Shown here in pieces: positions 35,955 to 46,387 of a stretch of DNA of 64,000 nt (positions within the stretch are counted from its first letter, which is position 1; each line of letters starts with the position of its first letter). Made by a program: the position numbers and the translations under genes. Under the pieces are notes generated by a model. The model did no database searches. It had not been told where the DNA came from and saw nothing but the letters and a program-made list of their open reading frames with translations. Origin of the DNA: CAWFLT01 sp963816795 (lineage in GTDB: Bacteria > Acidobacteriota > Vicinamibacteria > Vicinamibacterales > SCN-69-37); the NCBI GenBank assembly GCA_963816795.1, contig CAWFLT010000012.1:1-64000 (forward strand). The letters run 5' to 3'.

Positions 35955-38784
35955 TTAATCCAGCGCACTCGCTTTGAGCGCCGACTGCGCCGCCGCCAGC
36001 CGGGCGACCGGCACACGGTACGGCGAGCAGCTCACATAGTCGAGCCCCACCTTGTCGAAGAAGGCGATCGACGCCGGGTCCCCGCCGTGCTCGCCGCAGA
36101 CACCAACCTTGAGATTCGGCTTCGTGGAGCGGCCCTTGCGCGTGCCCTCCTCCACGAGGCTGCCGACGCCGACGGTGTCGAGCGAGGCGAACGGATCCTT
36201 CTCGAGGATGCGGCGGTCCTGGTACGCGCCCAGGAACTTGCCGATGTCGTCGCGTGAGAACCCGTAGGTGAGCTGCGTCAGGTCGTTGGTGCCGAACGAG
36301 AAGAAGTCGGCCTCGCGCGCCACCTGGTCAGCGGTGATCGCCCCGCGTGGCACCTCGATCATGGTGCCGACCAGGTACTTGATCTTGACGCCCTGCTCCT
36401 TCATGACCTCGGCGGCGACGCGATTGACGACCGCCTTCTGATCCGCCAGCTCGCGGACATCGCCGACGAGCGGAATCATGATCTCGGGGACGACCGAGTC
36501 GCCTTCCTTGGTCACCTGACACGCCGCCTCGATGATCGCGCGGGTCTGCATCTCGGTGATCTCGGGATAGGTGATGCCGAGCCGGACACCGCGGTGGCCC
36601 AGCATCGGGTTGAATTCGTGCAACTGCTCGACGCGGTGCAGGAGTTGCTTCTTCTCGTCGGTCTCGCGCCCCTTCTTGCCCTGCACTTCGAGCTTGGCGA
36701 GGTCCACCATGAGGTCCTCGCGCTTCGGCAGGAACTCGTGCAGCGGCGGGTCGATGGTCCGAATCGTCACCGGCGAGCCGTGCATTTCCTTGAACACGCC
36801 GTAGAAGTCCGCGCGCTGGAGCGGCAGCAGCTCGGCCAGGGCGGCGCGGCGATCCTGCTCGTTGTCGGCCAGAATCATCTTCTGGACGATGGGAATGCGC
36901 CCCTCGCCGAAGAACATGTGCTCGGTCCGGCACAGGCCGATCCCGCGCGCACCGAAGTTGTACGCGGTCTGCGCCTGATCGGGCTGATCCGCGTTGGCGC
37001 GAATCGCGAGCCGGCGGTGCCTGTCAGCCCAGCTGAGGAGCTGGTTGAAGCGGCGGTAGATGTCGGATTTGTCCGCCTTCATCTCGCCCGCAACCACCTG
37101 CAGAATCTCGCTCGGCTTGCTGGCGACCTGTCCGACCTTGACTTCGCCAGTGAGGCCGTCGAACGACAGCCAGTCGCCTTCCTTCAGTGTCGTGCCGCCA
37201 ACACGGACCGTCTTGCCGCGTTCGTCAATCTGCAGCGATCCCGCGCCGACGACCGACGGCTTGCCCATCTGGCGACCGACGACGGCGGCGTGTGACGTCA
37301 TGCCACCGGTCGCGGTGAGGATGCCTTGCGCGACGAACATCCCGTGGATGTCGTCGGGCACGGTCTCCTTGCGTACGAGCATGACTTTCTTGCCCTGACG
37401 CGTCCATTCGACGGCATCGTCGGCGGTGAACACGACCTGGCCCGAGGCTGCACCGGGCGACGCCGGCAGTCCCCTGGTCGCGACCGCGAGCCCTTTCCAT
37501 TCCTTCGGGTCGAAGATCGGCGCCAGGAGCTGCGACAACGCCTCCGGCTCGACCATCAGCACAGCTTCCTTCGGCGTCACCAGTTTCTCGGCGACGAGGT
37601 CGGTGGCAATGACGACCGCGGCGTACCCGGTGCGCTTGCCGCTGCGTGTTTGCAGCATGTAGAGGTTGTCGTCCTGAATCGTGAACTCGAAATCCTGAAT
37701 GTCCCGGTAGTGTTTTTCGAGACGGGTCGTGATCTCCCGCAGCTGTTTGTAAGCCTTCGGCATCACCTGCTCGAGCTCCCGGATCGGCTTGGGCGTGCGG
37801 ATGCCGGCGACGACGTCCTCACCCTGCGCGTTGATCAGAAACTCGCCGTAGAACTCTTTCGCCCCGGTCGCGGGGTTGCGGGTGAAGCCGACACCGGTGC
37901 CGGACCGGTCGCCCGTGTTGCCGAAGACCATCGCCTGCACGTTGACCGCGGTACCGATGTGATCGGGAATCGAGTAGATGCGGCGGTATTCCTTGGCGCG
38001 CGGATTCTGCCACGAGCGGAACACGGCGTTGCGCGAGAGCTTGAGCTGCTCGAGCGGGTCCTGCGGGAAATCGCGCTTGGTCTTGTTCTTCACGACCTTC
38101 TTGTAGCGTTCGACGATCTCGCGCAAGGCCGCTTCCTTGAGATCGGGATCGAGCGTCACGCCCTTCGCCTTCTTGACCGCCTCCAGCTCGTGCTCGAACT
38201 CCGCCTTCGGGATCTCGAACACGACACTGCCGAACATCTGCATGAAGCGGCGATAGCTGTCGTAGGCGAAGCGGCCGTTCTGCGTCCGCTTCTTGAGGCC
38301 CTCGACGGCGACGTCATTGAGCCCGAGGTTGAGAATCGTGTCCATCATGCCCGGCATGGAGAACTTGGCGCCTGAGCGGACGGACACGAGCAGCGGGTTC
38401 TCCGCCGACCCGAGGGTCGCCCCAGTCGCCTGCTCGAGCTGCTTCAAGTGCGCGAGCATCTCCTGCTCGATCGCGGGAGTGAGCTTGCCCTTGTTCTCGT
38501 AGTAGACCGTGCAGACGCCGGTGGAAATCGTGAAGCCGGGCGGAACCGGCAGGCCGGCATTGGTCATCTCGGCCAGGCCGGATCCCTTGCCGCCCAGCAC
38601 GTCCTTCATCGAGCGATCGCCTTCGGCCTTGCCCTTGCCGAAGAAGTAGACGTGCTTCGTCGCCTTCGGGGCCTTGGTGCTCTTCGTTGCCGCCGTCCGC
38701 GCCGTGATCGTCCGCTTCGCGGCGCTGGTCTTCTTCGTGTGCTTCGTGCCCTTCGTGATCTTCGTGCTTTTCTCGCTTTGCCAT
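35955..38784 (-). CDS. ppdK: Pyruvate, phosphate dikinase, frameshift in the N-terminal tail
   Basis: Interconverts pyruvate, ATP and phosphate with PEP, AMP and diphosphate. The clear frame starts MKDVLGGKGSGLAEMTNAGL at 38609, but the family start HVYFFGKGKAEGDRS lies upstream in frame without an ATG. ATG 38784 in the adjacent frame begins MAKRE; one extra A in the AAAA run (38768-38771 on the minus strand) explains the break. The corrected protein has a Lys/Thr-rich tail (TKKTSAAKRTITARTAATKS). Key sites: phospho-His in GGMTSHAAVVGRQMGKPSVV, VSVRSGAKFSMPGMMDTILN in the ATP-grasp domain, and CGEHGGDPASIAFF in the PEP-binding barrel. It sits six bases after the glyS stop. Confidence 0.93.
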
Positions 38785-38789
38785 CTGTG

Positions 38790-41030
38790 TCAGGACTCCG
38801 GGGCAACGATTTCAGAGATATCGCCCAACTGTAAAATCAATCGCTCTAATTCTTTCATCAGCCAGAGACGCGCCTGCTTCAGCGCCGGGTCGTCGACCAT
38901 GACGAACACCTCGTTGAAGAAGCGCGCGACGGCCGGCTCGAACTTCGAGGCCTCGAGATACGCTTCGCGGAAATTCGTGCCACTGGCCACCGCCGCGTCA
39001 ATCGCCTGGCGGCGCGACTCGAGCTCGGCGAGGAGCGCGGCTTCGGCCGGCTCCTTCAACGCCGCGCGCGTCGCCTCGTGACTGTCGCCGGCCGCAAACG
39101 CCGCCGCATCGACATCGCGGGCGATGTTGCGCACCCGCTTGAATGCCGTCGCGAGCTGCCGGAACTGCTCCGACTGCGCAACTTCGGGCAGCGCCCGCAG
39201 GTTTTCCTGTAAGTCGGCCACCGACGCGGCCAGCCCGCGGCCGCCCCCCGCGAGCACGGCCCGGATGTTGCGCCGGTCGGCGCCGCGCTGTTCGAAGAAG
39301 AACTGCAGGCGCTCGGTGACAAACTCGTCGAGGTCGGTCCGGAACTTCTCGTCGACCGGCAGACTGTAGCCCTCGGCCGCCTTGCTGATCAGGGTGTCGA
39401 TCGGCACCCGCACGGGAATGCCTGCGAGCGACTCGGCGTCGCCGAGAAGCCGCAGGAGACCATGGGCCTGACGCCGCAGCCCGAACGGATCGCGCGACCC
39501 GGTCGGCCGCTCGCCGGTCAGGAACAGCCCGACGAGCGTGTCGAGCTTGTCGGCCAGCGCCACGCAGGCCCACGTCACCCTGGCGGCGCCAAGCGCCGCC
39601 ACGGTCGGCGCCGCGGTCGATTCCACGGCGACCGGCAGATAGTGGTGATAGATCGCGCGCCACACGGCCTCCGGCTCGCCGGCTTCGCGCGCGTAGATGC
39701 CGCCCATCACACCCTGGAGCTCGGTGAACTCGCGCACCATGTCGGTCGCCAGGTCGGCCTTCGCGAGCCGCGCGGCGCGCGCGGCCTGATCGGCGACTTC
39801 GGCGGTCGCCTGAAAGACGTCGGTCGCCAGCCAACGCGACAGCGCCTCGATACGCTTGGCCTTTTCGCCGTACGACCCGAGTTGCTTGTGGAACAGCACA
39901 GTCTCCAGCCGTTCCAGCCGCGCCTCGAGCCCGACCCGGCGATCGGCGTCCCAGAAGAAGCGCGCGTCCCGGAGCCGCGCCGTCACGACGCGCTCGGCGT
40001 TGGTGGAGATGGCGCGGTCGTTGGACGTCTGCGTATTGGTGACCGCAAGAAACGCCGGCATCAGGGCCCCGGCCGAGGAGATGACCGGGAAGAAATGCTG
40101 ATGATGAATCAACGTCGTCGTCAGCACTTCGGCCGGGAGCGTCAGGAATTCGGCGCTGAACGCGCCGGCCACGACGGCCGGGAACTCGATCAGATCAGGG
40201 ACCTCCTCGAGCAGCGCTGCGGCTTGCGCATGCTGGTGCAGCATCGCGCGTCCGCCGATGCGGCGCGCCTGCGCCTCGAGGTCGCGCATGATGCGGTCGC
40301 GACGCTCGATGCGCGAGAGGATGACGAAGTTCTCGGTGAGCTTCTTGCGGTACTCATCGAAGCTGCGGACCTTGATCGCCCGGCCGGCGCGGCCGCTGGT
40401 CGCGAGGAAGCGATGGCCGTAGGTGACCGCGCCCGACGTCACATCCTGTACCCGCGGGCTCGAGGCCAGCGCGGACCGGGCGATCGTGAATGGCACCACG
40501 CGGCCGCCGTAGAGATACAGCAGCCATCGGACGGGCCGGCCGAACAGAAACTCGCCCTTGCCGTCCTCGAGCTGGGCGTCCCACCGCATTTGCTTGGGAA
40601 ACGTCAGATCGCGCAGGACCCGGCCGAGCAGTTCCGGCAGCACGTCGACGGTCGCGCGGCCGCGAATGTGCTTTTGATACGAGAGGTACTTGCCTTTCGG
40701 CGTGTCGACCTGGACGAGCGCGTCCCACTCCGCGCCGAGTTTGCGCGCGAAGCCGAGCCCGGCACTGGTCGGATGGCCCTCGGCGTCGATCGCCGCGCTG
40801 ACGGGCGGGCCCATCACCGTCTCATCGCGGTCTTCCTGCCGATCGATGAGCTCGGGCAGACAGGCCGACAGGCGCCGCGGCGTCGAAAACGACTCGACGT
40901 TCCCCTTGGCCGGAAGTTTTTCTTCCTCGAGTCGCGCTTCGAGGCGTTGGGACAGTTGCGCCGTCACCGCCGGCAGCCACGACGCGGGCATCTCCTCGAC
41001 GCCGATTTCGAGCAGCAGCTCACGATCCAT
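38790..41030 (-). CDS. glyS: Glycine--tRNA ligase beta subunit
   Basis: A 746-residue beta subunit of the bacterial alpha2beta2 glycyl-tRNA synthetase, which binds tRNA. It starts MDRELLLEIGVEEMPASWLP and shows SAGLGFARKLGAEWD, FPKQMRWDAQLEDGKGEFLF and GRPVRWLLYLYG. LTTTLIHHQHFFPVISSAGA and GSRDPFGLRRQAHGLLRLL (the HD-like and anticodon regions) follow. Length is normal. ATG 41030 overlaps the end of glyQ by 11 bases, giving coupled synthesis of both subunits. No frameshift is visible. Confidence 0.96.
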   Translation of the reverse strand: MDRELLLEIGVEEMPASWLPAVTAQLSQRLEARLEEEKLPAKGNVESFSTPRRLSACLPELIDRQEDRDETVMGPPVSAAIDAEGHPTSAGLGFARKLGAEWDALVQVDTPKGKYLSYQKHIRGRATVDVLPELLGRVLRDLTFPKQMRWDAQLEDGKGEFLFGRPVRWLLYLYGGRVVPFTIARSALASSPRVQDVTSGAVTYGHRFLATSGRAGRAIKVRSFDEYRKKLTENFVILSRIERRDRIMRDLEAQARRIGGRAMLHQHAQAAALLEEVPDLIEFPAVVAGAFSAEFLTLPAEVLTTTLIHHQHFFPVISSAGALMPAFLAVTNTQTSNDRAISTNAERVVTARLRDARFFWDADRRVGLEARLERLETVLFHKQLGSYGEKAKRIEALSRWLATDVFQATAEVADQAARAARLAKADLATDMVREFTELQGVMGGIYAREAGEPEAVWRAIYHHYLPVAVESTAAPTVAALGAARVTWACVALADKLDTLVGLFLTGERPTGSRDPFGLRRQAHGLLRLLGDAESLAGIPVRVPIDTLISKAAEGYSLPVDEKFRTDLDEFVTERLQFFFEQRGADRRNIRAVLAGGGRGLAASVADLQENLRALPEVAQSEQFRQLATAFKRVRNIARDVDAAAFAAGDSHEATRAALKEPAEAALLAELESRRQAIDAAVASGTNFREAYLEASKFEPAVARFFNEVFVMVDDPALKQARLWLMKELERLILQLGDISEIVAPES

Positions 41031-41901
41031 GACTGACCCCTTCGCCGTCGGCCGGCTGCTGCCATGCGCTGGCGATGGCGACCGCGAGCTGACGCACCCG
41101 CAGGATGTACGCCGTGCGTTCCGTCACGCCAATGCTGCCGCTGGCGTCGAGCACGTTGAACAGGTGTGAGCATTTCAGACAGTAGTCGAGGGCCGGCAGC
41201 ACGAGCTTGGCGGCGAGCAATTCCTGCGAGAAGTCGTAGCACTTGGTGAACATGTCGCGGTGAAACTCCGCGAACCGCGCGGCGTCGAGATCTCGAGCGA
41301 ACGCGTACTTCGACTGCTCCACTTCATCGCGGAATCGCACTTCGCGATAGCTCACCCCTGGCGCCCATTGGAGGTCGTACACGTTGTTGACCCCCTGGAG
41401 CGTCATCGCAAATCGCTCCAGACCGTACGTCAACTCGACCGAGATCGGCGAGAGATCCTGCCCGCCCGCCTGCTGGAAGTAGGTGAACTGCGTGATTTCC
41501 AGACCGTCGTAGAGCACCTGCCAGCCGATGCCCCACGCGCCGAGCGTCGGCGATTCCCAGTTGTCTTCCTCGAATCGCACGTCGTGCGCGCGGAGATCGA
41601 TGCCGCAGGCCTCGAGACTCTGCAGGTAGAGGTCCTGGACGTCGTCGGGCGCCGGCTTCAGGATGACCTGGAACTGATGGTGCTTGAACAGCCGGTTGGG
41701 GTTCTCACCGAATCGCCCGTCCGCGGGGCGCCGCGACGGCTGCACGTACGCGACGTTCCACCCCTGCGGGCCCAGTACCCGCAAAAATGTCTCGGGATGC
41801 ATCGTCCCGGCGCCGAGCTCGATGTCGAGCGGCTGCTGAATCAGGCAGCCTTGCGTCGCCCAATAGTCCGACAGCTTGAGAATGAGATCCTGGAGGGTCA
41901 A
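41020..41901 (-). CDS. glyQ: Glycine--tRNA ligase alpha subunit
   Basis: A 293-residue class II catalytic subunit that activates glycine. TTG 41901 is chosen because it overlaps the recO stop (TTGA) and gives LTLQDLILKLSDYWATQGC; the frame is open to 42174 but that part is recO shadow. Key blocks are IELGAGTMHPETFLRVLGPQ, NVAYVQPSRRPADGRFGENP, FKHHQFQVILKPAPDDVQDL, RFEEDNWESPTLGAWGIGWQ and SVELTYGLERFAMTLQGV. It forms the enzyme with glyS immediately downstream. Confidence 0.95.
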   Translation of the reverse strand: MTLQDLILKLSDYWATQGCLIQQPLDIELGAGTMHPETFLRVLGPQGWNVAYVQPSRRPADGRFGENPNRLFKHHQFQVILKPAPDDVQDLYLQSLEACGIDLRAHDVRFEEDNWESPTLGAWGIGWQVLYDGLEITQFTYFQQAGGQDLSPISVELTYGLERFAMTLQGVNNVYDLQWAPGVSYREVRFRDEVEQSKYAFARDLDAARFAEFHRDMFTKCYDFSQELLAAKLVLPALDYCLKCSHLFNVLDASGSIGVTERTAYILRVRQLAVAIASAWQQPADGEGVSHGS

Positions 41902-42662
41902 GACAACGGCCTCAGCTCCTTGATGACGCGCGCCGACCGCAGCTCCTTTTCCAGGTGCATCGCGATCAAGCGGTGGTGCACGTGCTCGAGCTCCCGCAAT
42001 ACGCCGGGCGGGGCGCCCGTTTCTGCGACGACGGCTGGGGGGCAGGCCGCGGCGCGCTTCAGAAATCCAATCGCGTCGCCCGACAGTCGCGGACCGCCGT
42101 GCGCGCAGTCCGCACAGACGAACAACCGGTCGGCAAGCACCAGCGCGGCCCCGGCGGCGAACGACCGGCCACATCGGGGACAGACGTCGAGGCCTGGATA
42201 CACGCCTTCGAGCCGAAGCAGCCAGTACTCGAAGTACCGAGCCAGGGCCTCCACGGATCCTGCCCGGCCGAGCACTTCCCCGGCCGCCACCCCCAGCCGA
42301 AACAACCGGCCGTTCGGCGAGGCGTCAGGCGCCCATTCGTCCAGGAGCTCCGCGAGGTACGCGGCGTGCCCGAGGACGTGGGCCCCTTCGTCGACCGGAC
42401 GCCCGGCGGCCATACTCATCGGGGTGGCACGCGGCTCGACCCGGTCCAATCGGACCAGTTCGCGGCCATCTCGCTCGACGTAGGTCGCCCGGCCCAGCGT
42501 GAGCGGCTCGAGCGCCGCCCCGAAGCGGCGGCGCGAGTTCGTCGCGTTCTTGGCGACCCCCCGCTTCTTGCCGCGATCCTCCGTGAGGAAGACCACGATT
42601 CGGTCTGCCTCGCCGTAGCGATAGGTCCGAAGAATCAGCGCGTCGCTTGAAATGGGCCGCAT
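41898..42662 (-). CDS. recO: DNA repair protein RecO
   Basis: A 254-residue mediator of RecFOR recombination repair that helps RecA load on SSB-coated DNA. ATG 42662 gives RPISSDALILRTYRYGEADR, the OB-fold strand at the family N-terminus; the frame extends nine codons further without support. ALEPLTLGRATYVERDGREL ends the OB fold. The helical domain includes a zinc ribbon with CPRCG and CADC. It lies between mgtE and glyQ on the same strand and overlaps glyQ by four bases. Confidence 0.9.
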   Translation of the reverse strand: MRPISSDALILRTYRYGEADRIVVFLTEDRGKKRGVAKNATNSRRRFGAALEPLTLGRATYVERDGRELVRLDRVEPRATPMSMAAGRPVDEGAHVLGHAAYLAELLDEWAPDASPNGRLFRLGVAAGEVLGRAGSVEALARYFEYWLLRLEGVYPGLDVCPRCGRSFAAGAALVLADRLFVCADCAHGGPRLSGDAIGFLKRAAACPPAVVAETGAPPGVLRELEHVHHRLIAMHLEKELRSARVIKELRPLS

Positions 42663-42733
42663 CTCACCCGGGCCCACGCAGGCGGGCATCCGCCGCTGGC
42701 CCGCATCTTGCTAATCATATCAGCCCGGGAAGG

Positions 42734-44107
42734 TTAGGCGTGATGTAAGTAGCGGACAAAGATCTTGCCGAGGCCGAGGAACGACAGAAAGCCGCAGACA
42801 TCGGTGAAGGTCGTGATGAACACCGAGGACGCCAGCGCCGGATCCACCTTGAGCGCACGCAGCCCCAGCGGGATGAGTGTGCCGGCGGCCCCCGCCACGA
42901 ACATATTGATGACCATGGCGGCCATGAGGATCAACCCGAGCGCCCAATCGCCGCCGGTGAGGACCCAGACCCCAACCGCGCCGACGAGCCCGTTGGCGAC
43001 CCCGTTGCCCAGCCCGACCAGGCTTTCTTTGAGCAGCGCCTGCCTGGCATTGCCCCAGGTCAGCTCGCCGAGCGCGATCCCGCGGACGATCACCGCCAGC
43101 GTCTGCGTGGCCGCGTTACCGCCCATGCCGGCGACGACCGGCATGAACATCGCCAGGGCCACGACCTCGTTGATGGTCGACGAGAACAGTCCGACCACCG
43201 ACGCCGCGATGAACGCCGTGATCAGGTTGACCAGCAGCCACGGAAGCCGCCGGCGCAGCGATTCCCCGGGCGGCGTCAGGACACCGTCGTCCTTGGAGAC
43301 GCCGGCCAGCCGGTAGACGTCTTCGGTCGCCTCGTCCTTGATGACGTCGATGACGTCGTCCACGGTGATGACGCCGACGAGCTTGTTCTCGCCGTCGACG
43401 ACCGGAATGGCGAGCAGGTTGTAGGAGGCCACCTGCCGTGCCACCTCTTCCTGATCCGTGTCGACGCGAACGCTGTAGACCTCCGCCGTCATGATGCGCT
43501 TGAGCGGGGTGTCCGGCGGGACGAGCAGGAGGCGGCGCAGCGAGACGACGCCGACGAGATGGCGGCGGTCGTCGACGACGTACAGGTAGAAGACCATTTC
43601 CACGTCGCGTGCCTGCTGGACCGCCGTGATCGACTCGCCCGCCGTGAGGTCCTCGGGCAGGGCGAAGACGTTCGGGTTCATCAGGCGGCCGGCGGTCTGC
43701 TCGTCGTACTCGAGCAACTCGGTGACGCCACCGCCCGGCTTCGGACGGATCAGCTCGAGCACCGCGCTCGACAGCTCATCGGGCAGGTGATCGATCAGGG
43801 CCGCCGCGTCGTCGGAAGGGAGCTCCTGCAGCAGGCGCGCGATCTCCTCGGCAGATCGGAGCGCGAGCAGTTCGGCGCCTTTCTCAGGACCGACCTCGCT
43901 CAATGCCTCCATCGCGAGCTTGCCGTTTTTCTCGACGAGCATGTTGAAGGCCGCGTGCCGTTCGCGGTCAGACAGCTCCGAGAAAATCTGTGCGAGGTCC
44001 GCGGGATGTTGTTTCTGGAGGAGGTTCAGCAGGTTCGGCGTCGCCCCCATGCGCAGGAGACGACGAACGGATTCGAGGACGAGATCGATTCTGCGCTGTC
44101 CTGCCAT
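42734..44107 (-). CDS. mgtE: Magnesium transporter MgtE
   Basis: A 457-residue Mg2+ channel regulated by intracellular Mg2+. The N domain is superhelical (LLQKQHPADLAQIFSELSDR, EIARLLQELPSDDAAALIDH), then two CBS domains (TAGRLMNPNVFALPEDLTAG; IMTAEVYSVRVDTDQEEVAR; NKLVGVITVDDVIDVIKDEA). Five transmembrane helices include MFMPVVAGMGGNAATQTLAV and AAMVINMFVAGAAGTLIPLG, the pore region with conserved Asn/Gly. Ends GLGKIFVRYLHH. It is the second magnesium transporter in the window besides corA. It lies 72 bp upstream of recO. Confidence 0.95.
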   Translation of the reverse strand: MAGQRRIDLVLESVRRLLRMGATPNLLNLLQKQHPADLAQIFSELSDRERHAAFNMLVEKNGKLAMEALSEVGPEKGAELLALRSAEEIARLLQELPSDDAAALIDHLPDELSSAVLELIRPKPGGGVTELLEYDEQTAGRLMNPNVFALPEDLTAGESITAVQQARDVEMVFYLYVVDDRRHLVGVVSLRRLLLVPPDTPLKRIMTAEVYSVRVDTDQEEVARQVASYNLLAIPVVDGENKLVGVITVDDVIDVIKDEATEDVYRLAGVSKDDGVLTPPGESLRRRLPWLLVNLITAFIAASVVGLFSSTINEVVALAMFMPVVAGMGGNAATQTLAVIVRGIALGELTWGNARQALLKESLVGLGNGVANGLVGAVGVWVLTGGDWALGLILMAAMVINMFVAGAAGTLIPLGLRALKVDPALASSVFITTFTDVCGFLSFLGLGKIFVRYLHHA

Positions 44108-44133
44108 CAGTGTCTATTCTGGCACGATGTGCG

Positions 44134-44250
44134 AAAAACCTTCACCGTGAAGCATGAAGGACGTGAAGACAGACTAGTTTCTGCTGCACCCACGCGCCGG
44201 CGACACTGGTGCAGCCTTCACGAGCTTCACGGCTTCATGGTGAAGCTTTT
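44134..44250. repeat. Long imperfect inverted repeat between era and mgtE
   Basis: Left arm 44134-44168 (AAAACCTTCACCGTGAAG and following) pairs with right arm 44216-44250 (CTTCATGGTGAAGCTTTT). An inner stem GCTGCACC (44183-44190) with GGTGCAGC (44208-44215) encloses a GC-rich loop. The whole 117 bases could fold as one long hairpin and may end transcription of era. The TTCACG/GTGAAG units recall small interspersed repeats. Confidence 0.6.
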
Positions 44251-44260
44251 CTGACGCCCA

Positions 44261-45158
44261 CTATCGCCTCGATCGCCCCAGCCCCAGCTCGTCCAGCAAT
44301 CGCTCGTCATCCCGCCAATCCTCGCGAACCTTGACGTGGAGATCGAGATAGACCCGGCCGTCGAGCATTTCTTCCAGATCGCGGCGGGCGTCGGTGCCAA
44401 TGCGCTTGATCATGTCGCCGCCCTTGCCGACCACGATGGGCTTCTGCGAGGCCTGATCGACCAGGATCGACGCAAAGATCCTGGTGAGGCCGCCCTCTTC
44501 CGCCGGTTCCTCGAACTGGTCGATGATGACCGCGGTCGTGTACGGCAGCTCGTCACGCGTGTACTGGAGAACCTTTTCCCGCACGAGCTCGGCGGCGAGC
44601 GTCCGCTGACTCTGATCCGTCAGGTAGTCAGTCCGGATACAGGGGCTCGCCGTCCGGCAGGGCCGCGATGAGCTCCCGCTCCAGCACATCGACGCCGTCT
44701 CCGGTCAACGCCGAGATGGGGACGATCGCCTTGAACGGAAGGGCCTGCGCGTAGCGGGCGATCATCGGCAGCAGCTCGGATTTGCGAACGGCGTCGATCT
44801 TGTTCAGGGCCAGGATCGCTGCAACGTTCGATCGCTTGAGCACGTCGAGCACGAACGCGTCGCCGGTGCCCGCCTTGATCGCCCCGTCGACCACCAGCAC
44901 CGCGACGTCCACCTCGCGGAGCGTCTCCAGCGCGGTGTCGACCATGCGCCGATTCATCCGGTGCATCGGCTTGTGAATCCCCGGCGTGTCGATGAAGACG
45001 ATCTGACTGTCAGGCCGATTGTGCACGCCGACGATGCGATGTCGCGTGGTTTGCGGTTTGTCTGAAACGATGGCGACCTTCTGGCCGACGAACCGATTGA
45101 GGAGCGTGGACTTTCCCGCGTTCGGCCGGCCGATCAGCGAGACGAACCCGGCCTTCAC
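44261..45158 (-). CDS. era: GTPase Era, frameshifted
   Basis: Essential GTPase for 16S rRNA processing and 30S assembly. GTG 45158 overlaps the corC-like stop (GTGA). GTPase motifs: G1 GRPNAGKST (residues 10-18), SDKPQTTRHRIVG (G2), FIDTPGIHK (G3), LALNKIDAV (G4). The frame ends at ALPDGEPLYPD with TGA (about 44635). One base later DYLTDQSQRTLAAELVREKV, the expected link, continues into the KH domain with KPIVVGKGGDMIKRIGTDAR, ending at 44261. The corrected length, about 298 residues, is normal. Because Era is indispensable in most bacteria, the stop is probably a sequence error. Confidence 0.93.
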
Positions 45159-46387
45159 CCGGCGACCTCCTCCGCGACGCGCGGCAGCCTCCTGATCCGC
45201 ACCTTGTGGATGCGGCGGCGCTCGGCTTCGAGGATTTCCACTTCGAGGCCGTCGAAGACCAGCTGCTCCCCCACTGCGGGGACTCGGCCGACGCGCGCGA
45301 GCACGTAGCCGCCCACGGTTTCGAACGCCCCAAGCTCGATCTCGCGTCCGAGGCGCTCCACCATGTCGTCGATCGCGACCTTGGCGCTGAAGACGAAGGT
45401 GTCTTCTCCTTCGCGCACGACCGGCTCGGCCTCCATGTCGTACTCGTCGCGGATCTCGCCGACCAGTTCTTCGACGACATCCTCGACGGTGACCAGGCCC
45501 GCCGTCCCGCCGTACTCGTCGACGACGATCGCCAGTTGCAGGCGCTTCTGTTGAAACTCGCGGAGCAGATCCATCACCCGCTTGGTCTCGGGCGCGAATG
45601 CCGCCGGCCGCATGAGGTCGGCCACACGATGGCTGCCCGAGAGCACCTCGGATCGCTGAATGAGATCCTTCACGACGACGAGGCCGACGATGTTGTCGAG
45701 GTTCTCGCTGTAGACGGGCAGCCGCGAGTACTCCTGTTCCTGCACGAGCCCGCGAAGATCGTCGATCGTCGCGTCCGAGCGAATCGCGACGATGTCGGGG
45801 CGCGGCGTCATCACTTCCCGCACCAGCGTTTCGCCAAACGCGACGACCGAGCGCAGCAGCCGGCTCTCGTCCGCACGTTGCTGCTGCGGCGCCGCGTCTT
45901 CCGACTCGGTCCGGGCCGCCGGCTCGTCGGTCGGCAAATCGTCCGTGCCCGGACGCTCGACCGGCCCGAGGAACCCGATGATCAGCGCCGTCAACGGACT
46001 GATGACGTTGGCCAGCGCGGTAAAGGGCGGCAGCAGGGTGTGGAGCACGCGCTGCGGCGACAGCCTGACGATCACGGCCGGCAGGATCTGGCCGACGCCG
46101 ACGGCAAGCCCGAGACCGCTGGCGACGAGAATCATGCCGCCGACCCAGCCGGAATCCACGTGCTGAGCCAGCAAGGCAACGAACAGAACCAGCAGCGCGC
46201 CGCGGAGAAGACGCGCCGTGACAAAGAACTTCAGCGGGTCATCGAGATACGTCTTCAGTGCGTCGTCGTGGCTCGCGTGCTCCGCCTCGAGCCGCTGCGG
46301 CAGACGCATCAGCAGCGTGAACGCCATCTCGACGAGCGCGAAGAACAGCAGCCCGACGGCGGACAGGAAGATTGACAGCTCGATCAT
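45155..46387 (-). CDS. CNNM/CorC-type transporter-associated protein (hemolysin family, CBS domains)
   Basis: A 410-residue membrane protein. The N-terminal DUF21 region has three or four helices (IELSIFLSAVGLLFFALVEM, LLRGALLVLFVALLAQHV, WVGGMILVASGLGLAVGVGQ). Two CBS domains follow (VREVMTPRPDIVAIRSDATI; LQLAIVVDEYGGTAGLVTVE), ending in a CorC_HlyC domain (AFETVGGYVLARVGRVPAVG). Members are Mg2+-efflux or Mg2+-homeostasis proteins. The ATG overlaps the ybeY stop and its stop overlaps era, so it belongs to the phoH-ybeY-era operon, where this gene is usually found. Confidence 0.93.
   Translation of the reverse strand: MIELSIFLSAVGLLFFALVEMAFTLLMRLPQRLEAEHASHDDALKTYLDDPLKFFVTARLLRGALLVLFVALLAQHVDSGWVGGMILVASGLGLAVGVGQILPAVIVRLSPQRVLHTLLPPFTALANVISPLTALIIGFLGPVERPGTDDLPTDEPAARTESEDAAPQQQRADESRLLRSVVAFGETLVREVMTPRPDIVAIRSDATIDDLRGLVQEQEYSRLPVYSENLDNIVGLVVVKDLIQRSEVLSGSHRVADLMRPAAFAPETKRVMDLLREFQQKRLQLAIVVDEYGGTAGLVTVEDVVEELVGEIRDEYDMEAEPVVREGEDTFVFSAKVAIDDMVERLGREIELGAFETVGGYVLARVGRVPAVGEQLVFDGLEVEILEAERRRIHKVRIRRLPRVAEEVAG

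Noticed and set aside
38314..38784. 156-residue frame starting MAKREKHEDHEG as a separate gene
   Set aside because: After the first five codons it is a shifted reading of ppdK; the ppdK frame carries the conserved N-terminus.
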